From Bradyrhizobium sp. (GTDB taxonomy: Bacteria > Pseudomonadota > Alphaproteobacteria > Rhizobiales > Xanthobacteraceae), in contig NZ_JAUYQU010000140.1 in NCBI RefSeq assembly GCF_030697065.1, positions 1 to 59,283 on the forward strand: 59,283 nt of DNA, written 5' to 3'. Below, piece after piece: positions 51,954 through 59,283 of this stretch. The position numbers and the translations under genes are program-made. The number at the start of each line of letters is the position of its first letter. The first letter of the stretch is position 1. The notes beneath the pieces were generated by a model, which saw only the letters and a program-made list of their open reading frames with translations, was not told the origin of the DNA and did not search any database.

Positions 51954-53093
51954 ATGACCGCCTCCCGCATCCACCGGCTGACGCTGACGCACTTCCGCAA
52001 TTATCGCGCGGCGAGCCTGCAGACGCGCGGCGATGTGGTGGTGCTGGTGGGGCCGAACGGCGCCGGCAAGACCAACTGCATCGAAGCCATCTCGTTCCTG
52101 TCCCCCGGACGGGGCCTGCGCCGCGCCACGCTCGATGACGTCGCCGATATCGAGGGCGACGGCTCCTGGGCGGTGTCCGCCGAGGTCGAGGGCGCGCTCG
52201 GCCTCGCCACGCTCGGCACCGGCATCGACCCGCCCGGCAGCGAGGGTGCCGCGACCAGCCGGCGCTGCCGGATCGACCGCGAGCCGGTCGGCTCCGCCAC
52301 CGCATTCGGCGATCATCTGCGCATGGTGTGGCTGACGCCGTCGATGGACGGACTTTTTCTCGGCGCGGCGTCGGAGCGGCGGCGGTTCTTCGACCGGCTG
52401 GTGCTGGCGATCGACTCGGAACATTCCAGCCGGGTGTCGGCGCTCGACCGCTCCCTGCGCTCGCGCAACCGGCTGCTGGAAGTGCGCAATTACGACGACC
52501 ATTGGTGCGACGCGATCGAACGCGAGACCGCCGAACTCGCGGTCGCGGTCGCGGCGATGCGCAGCCAGACCGTGACGCGGCTGGCCGCGATGCTACGCGA
52601 ACGCGGCGACGCCTCGGCGTTTCCTTCCGCAAGGATCATGCTCGACGGCTGGATGGAAAACGCGCTGGTCAACGAGCCCGCCACCGCGGTGGAGGATCGC
52701 TACCGCGCGATCCTGCGCGCCGGCCGCGCCCGCGACGCCGCCGCCGGCCGCACCCTCGACGGGCCGCATCTGACCGACCTGCAGGTGATCTACGCGCCGA
52801 AAAACATGCCGGCCCGCGACGCCTCCACCGGCGAGCAGAAGGCGCTGCTGATCGGCCTCGTGCTGGCACATGCGAGCCTGGTCGCCGAGATGACCGGCAT
52901 CACGCCGCTGCTGCTGCTCGACGAGGTGGTCGCCCATCTCGACCCCGGCCGGCGCCGATCGCTGTTCGACGAACTCGCCAGGCTCGGTTCGCAGGTCTGG
53001 ATGACCGGCGCCGACCCCGCGGCATTCGCCGACATCGGCACGTCAGGCGAAGTTTTCGAGGTCGATTCCGGCCGGATCGCCCGCCCCGGCTGA
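51954..53093 (+). CDS. recF: DNA replication and repair protein RecF
   Basis: A 379-residue SMC-like ATPase that loads RecA at gaps with RecOR. Walker A GPNGAGKTNCIEAI lies near residue 34, the signature ASTGEQKALLIGLVL near 280, and the Walker B LLLLDEVVAHLD near 305. The ATG at 51954 (MTASRIHRLTLTHFRNY) begins exactly where RecF homologues begin. It is 1 bp after the right REP end, so its ribosome binding site lies in REP sequence (CCCGGCAATGACGAATGAC); no AGGAG-like site is present there. Confidence 0.95.
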   Translation: MTASRIHRLTLTHFRNYRAASLQTRGDVVVLVGPNGAGKTNCIEAISFLSPGRGLRRATLDDVADIEGDGSWAVSAEVEGALGLATLGTGIDPPGSEGAATSRRCRIDREPVGSATAFGDHLRMVWLTPSMDGLFLGAASERRRFFDRLVLAIDSEHSSRVSALDRSLRSRNRLLEVRNYDDHWCDAIERETAELAVAVAAMRSQTVTRLAAMLRERGDASAFPSARIMLDGWMENALVNEPATAVEDRYRAILRAGRARDAAAGRTLDGPHLTDLQVIYAPKNMPARDASTGEQKALLIGLVLAHASLVAEMTGITPLLLLDEVVAHLDPGRRRSLFDELARLGSQVWMTGADPAAFADIGTSGEVFEVDSGRIARPG

Positions 53094-53270
53094 GCCAGCG
53101 GGCCGACCTGCCTGCAGGCCGGACGGCACGCGAAATCCGCTCCGTCCCGATCAAGAATCAGCTTGCCGGTCGCGCTTTTGCGACGCCTCCGAATCGGCTT
53201 CTGCCCGCCTTGAAAAATCTTCAAAAAATCCCATTTATTCAATAGCTTGCTGATAGATACTTTGCGCTAG

Positions 53271-57103
<3,833 letters not shown>

Positions 57104-57413
57104 AAGCCTTCATCTTCGAACCGTTTGTCCTGAAAAGAAATTGATCCGTCGGGAGCCACTTGCCTCCGAACCGCCATACGCCGAAGGCAAGCGAGCGCGG
57201 AAAGACCTCCATAATAAATTTCCCGCGTGATGCACGTCGCGATAATGCAACTTCTGCAGCAGGCAAGCTCCCAAATCCTCGGGCAGAACAGACTTATTGT
57301 CCTGACAATTGCCCACCGCAATAGCATATGACGGCTTTGCTGATGACCAAGCCAGGTGTGATCGAGCGGGCTTGTTCGCCGATATTGGCCTACGGAGGTG
57401 TTAGTCTGCTCCC
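57104..57413. other. Intergenic region between murA and the MATE gene
   Basis: About 310 bp, no credible gene. A short perfect palindrome ATTGTC-CT-GACAAT lies at 57296-57309. Small frames on both strands are unconvincing in start and codon use. A promoter for the MATE gene presumably lies here. Confidence 0.5.
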
Positions 57414-58817
57414 ATGACTTCCCTTGATAAGATCGAGCCGGCACCGGTCCGCGCCGCCGCCTCCAGCCACCACCTCGTCATCGAGCTGGCCGAGACGCTG
57501 AAGCTCGCGGTGCCGATCGCGCTGACGCAGCTCGGGCAGATCGCGATGATGACCACCGACCTGGCACTGGTCGGACGGCTCGGCGACGGGGCCGTGGCCG
57601 CCGCGGCGCTGGCGAGTTCGGTGTTCTTCATCACCTTCACCTTCGGGATGGGGCTGGTGTCCGCGGTGGCGCCGCTGGCGGCGCAGGCGTTCGGCGCCCG
57701 CAATCCGCGGATGGTACGGCGTTCGCTGCGGGTCGGGCTGTGGGCGGCGCTGCTGATTTCGCTGCCGTTGATGGCGCTGCCGCTTTATGGCGAGCAGATC
57801 CTGCTGACGCTGGGCCAGCAACCGGCGACCGCGCGGCTGGCGCAGGAGTATCTCATGGGCCTGGCGTGGGGCATCGCGCCGGCGCTGTGGTTTCTCGCCA
57901 TCCGCGGTTTCATGGGCGCGGTCAACCGGCCGGAGCCGGGATTGTGGATCACGCTGGTGGCGATACCGGCCAACGCCGTGCTGGTCTACCTCCTGATCCA
58001 CGGCGAATGGGGATTGCCGCGGCTGGAATTGTTCGGCGCCGGCCTCGCCACCACCATCATCAACTTCGGCATGTTTCTGGCGGCGCTGTGGTTCGCGCAC
58101 AGCCGCAGGCCGTTCCGGAAATACCAGGTGCTGGGCCGGATCTGGCGCATCGACTGGACGCTGATGCGGCGACTGATCGTGATCGGCGCGCCGATCTCGA
58201 TCTCGTTCCTGCTGGAATACGGCCTGTTCGCCGCGGCGGCATTGCTGATGGGCCTGATCAGCACCACCGCGCTGGCGGCGCACCAGATCGCGCTGCAGGT
58301 CACCGCCATCCTGTTCATGGTGCCGTTCGGCATCGGCATAGCCGCCACCGTGCGGGTCGGCCATGCCGTCGGCCGCAACGATGCGGCGGCCGTCAGGCGG
58401 GCGGGCTTCGTGGCCACGCTGCTCGGCATGGCGCTGGTCTCCGCCCTGACGCTGGCCGTCATCCTCTGCCGGTTTGATATCGCGCGGTTCTTCTTCGGCG
58501 AGGCGGTCGAGAGCGGAGGTCGCGTCATCGAACTCACCGCCACGCTGCTGATGGTGGGCGCGACGTTCTTTGTCGCCGATGGCATCCAGACGGTCGCCGC
58601 CGGCGCGCTGCGCGGCATGAGCGACACGCGGATCCCGCTGTTGTTCGCGGCGATCAGCTACTGGCTGATCGGATTTCCGGCCGCCTGGGGGCTCGCCTTC
58701 TGGGCCGGATGGAGCGCGATCGGGGTCTGGATCGGGCTGTCCTGCGGCACCGCTGTCTATGCCTTGCTGCTGGTGCTGCGCTTCCGGCTGCTGGCCAACC
58801 GGCTGGCGCTGCGATAG
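57414..58817 (+). CDS. MATE-family efflux transporter
   Basis: A 467-residue membrane exporter with about twelve helices in two homologous halves, for example LGQIAMMTTDLALVGRLGDG, FGMGLVSAVAPLAAQAFGAR and the second-half counterparts TTALAAHQIALQVTAILFMV and GIGIAATVRVGHAVGRND. It should export drugs or metabolites using a sodium or proton gradient. ATG 57414 (MTSLDKIEPAPV) begins the N-terminal cytoplasmic tail. DUF2867 follows 8 bp later and may be co-transcribed. Confidence 0.93.
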   Translation: MTSLDKIEPAPVRAAASSHHLVIELAETLKLAVPIALTQLGQIAMMTTDLALVGRLGDGAVAAAALASSVFFITFTFGMGLVSAVAPLAAQAFGARNPRMVRRSLRVGLWAALLISLPLMALPLYGEQILLTLGQQPATARLAQEYLMGLAWGIAPALWFLAIRGFMGAVNRPEPGLWITLVAIPANAVLVYLLIHGEWGLPRLELFGAGLATTIINFGMFLAALWFAHSRRPFRKYQVLGRIWRIDWTLMRRLIVIGAPISISFLLEYGLFAAAALLMGLISTTALAAHQIALQVTAILFMVPFGIGIAATVRVGHAVGRNDAAAVRRAGFVATLLGMALVSALTLAVILCRFDIARFFFGEAVESGGRVIELTATLLMVGATFFVADGIQTVAAGALRGMSDTRIPLLFAAISYWLIGFPAAWGLAFWAGWSAIGVWIGLSCGTAVYALLLVLRFRLLANRLALR

Positions 58818-58825
58818 GAGGGGCG

Positions 58826-59283
58826 ATGAAGGTCCGCGAGATCAAACCCGCCGTCGATGCCGGTGCGCTGCTGGCCGGCGCGCAATTTTCGGATGCCTTT
58901 GGCCTCGAGGTCGACGGCCGCGCGCTCGATGCGCGGCGGGCCGCGGAGCGGATGATGGCGCGCGCGCCGCGATGGGTCGACGCGCTGCTGACCCTGCGCA
59001 ATATCCTGGTGGCGCCGTTCGGCCTGAAGAAATCGGGTGCCGCGGCCACCGCCCGGGACATGATCGGGATCTTTCCGGTCATCAGCCAGACGCCGGAGCG
59101 CCTCGTCGCCGGCTTCGATGACAGCCATCTGGATTTCCGTGTCGTGGTCGACGTCGCGCCCCACGGCACCGGCCAGCAGGTCACCGCGACCACGCTGGTC
59201 AGGACACACAACCGGCTGGGGCGAACCTATCTCGCGGTCATCCTGCCGTTCCACCGGCTCGTGGTCCGCAGCATGCTGGCGCA
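58826..59283 (+). CDS. DUF2867 family protein, truncated by window edge
   Basis: About 152 residues before the right edge. The frame (MKVREIKPAVDAGALLAGAQ, RWVDALLTLRNILVAPFGLKKSG, HLDFRVVVDVAPHG and the VTATTLVRTHNRLGRTYLA segment) matches DUF2867, a family linked by name to SAM-dependent enzymes but of unknown role. A strong ribosome binding site GGAGGGGCG precedes ATG 58826. Its C-terminus is outside the window. Confidence 0.8.
   Translation, partial: MKVREIKPAVDAGALLAGAQFSDAFGLEVDGRALDARRAAERMMARAPRWVDALLTLRNILVAPFGLKKSGAAATARDMIGIFPVISQTPERLVAGFDDSHLDFRVVVDVAPHGTGQQVTATTLVRTHNRLGRTYLAVILPFHRLVVRSMLA

Overview
The window is chromosomal DNA of a high-GC alphaproteobacterium, most likely Bradyrhizobium or a close relative (Bradyrhizobiaceae). 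The grounds are the gene order rpsT-dnaA-dnaN-recF-gyrB-murA, DUF3551 and Bug-type proteins, HWE histidine kinase, osmoregulated glucan genes opgG/opgH, and dispersed REP-like palindromes of the GTCATT-n-CCGGG type. The genus assignment is an inference from gene content and remembered family distributions, not from a search. Very long open frames opposite most genes are a GC-bias artefact and were discarded.

Layout. 1-8.9 kb: a truncated PHB-depolymerase-like esterase, soluble transhydrogenase SthA, a luciferase-like flavin monooxygenase, a cytochrome P450, a membrane class III nucleotide cyclase, a cupin, an SDR and an HWE sensor kinase. 9-18 kb: two tandem PAS-GGDEF-EAL proteins followed by the overlapping opgG-opgH pair. 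18-24 kb: RidA, YccF, a second flavin monooxygenase and a TRAP transporter (dctP-dctQ-dctM) divergent from a GntR/FCD regulator. 24-28 kb: a cyclic-nucleotide-binding patatin phospholipase, UspA, a membrane protein and tRNA-Arg(CCG), with an inverted 3' fragment of the same tRNA nearby. 27.9-34.1 kb: a tightly overlapping operon of PqqD-like protein, HprK-related kinase, GT2, nucleotidyltransferase and glycosyltransferase, with a divergent GT2. This is the least understood gene system here. 34-47 kb: metabolic and regulatory genes (GST, ArsR-SRPBCC-DUF1428, Bug protein, VOC, acyl-CoA ligase, HD-GYP, hydrolases, Wza-like export lipoprotein, MsrA), punctuated by REP cruciforms and by a roughly 500-bp structured repeat at 42.25-42.77 kb. 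47-59.3 kb: the replication block rpsT, dnaA, dnaN, recF, gyrB, murA, then a MATE exporter and a truncated DUF2867 gene.

How parts fit. Second-messenger turnover (two GGDEF-EAL proteins, HD-GYP, class III cyclase, CNBD-patatin) sits near envelope glycan genes (OpgGH, the HprK/GT operon, a Wza-like lipoprotein), suggesting a surface-polysaccharide/signalling neighbourhood, although no direct link is shown.

Most striking observations: (i) a 381-bp mobile-looking unit between dnaN and recF, made of 37-bp perfect inverted REP ends around a GIY-YIG nuclease gene with one amber codon; its reading frame continues into recF and its right end abuts the recF start codon; (ii) four REP cruciforms whose side arms differ in sequence yet mostly stay self-complementary; (iii) the HprK-related kinase/PqqD/nucleotidyltransferase operon; (iv) MurA with Asp in place of the catalytic Cys; (v) a long multi-hairpin intergenic repeat.
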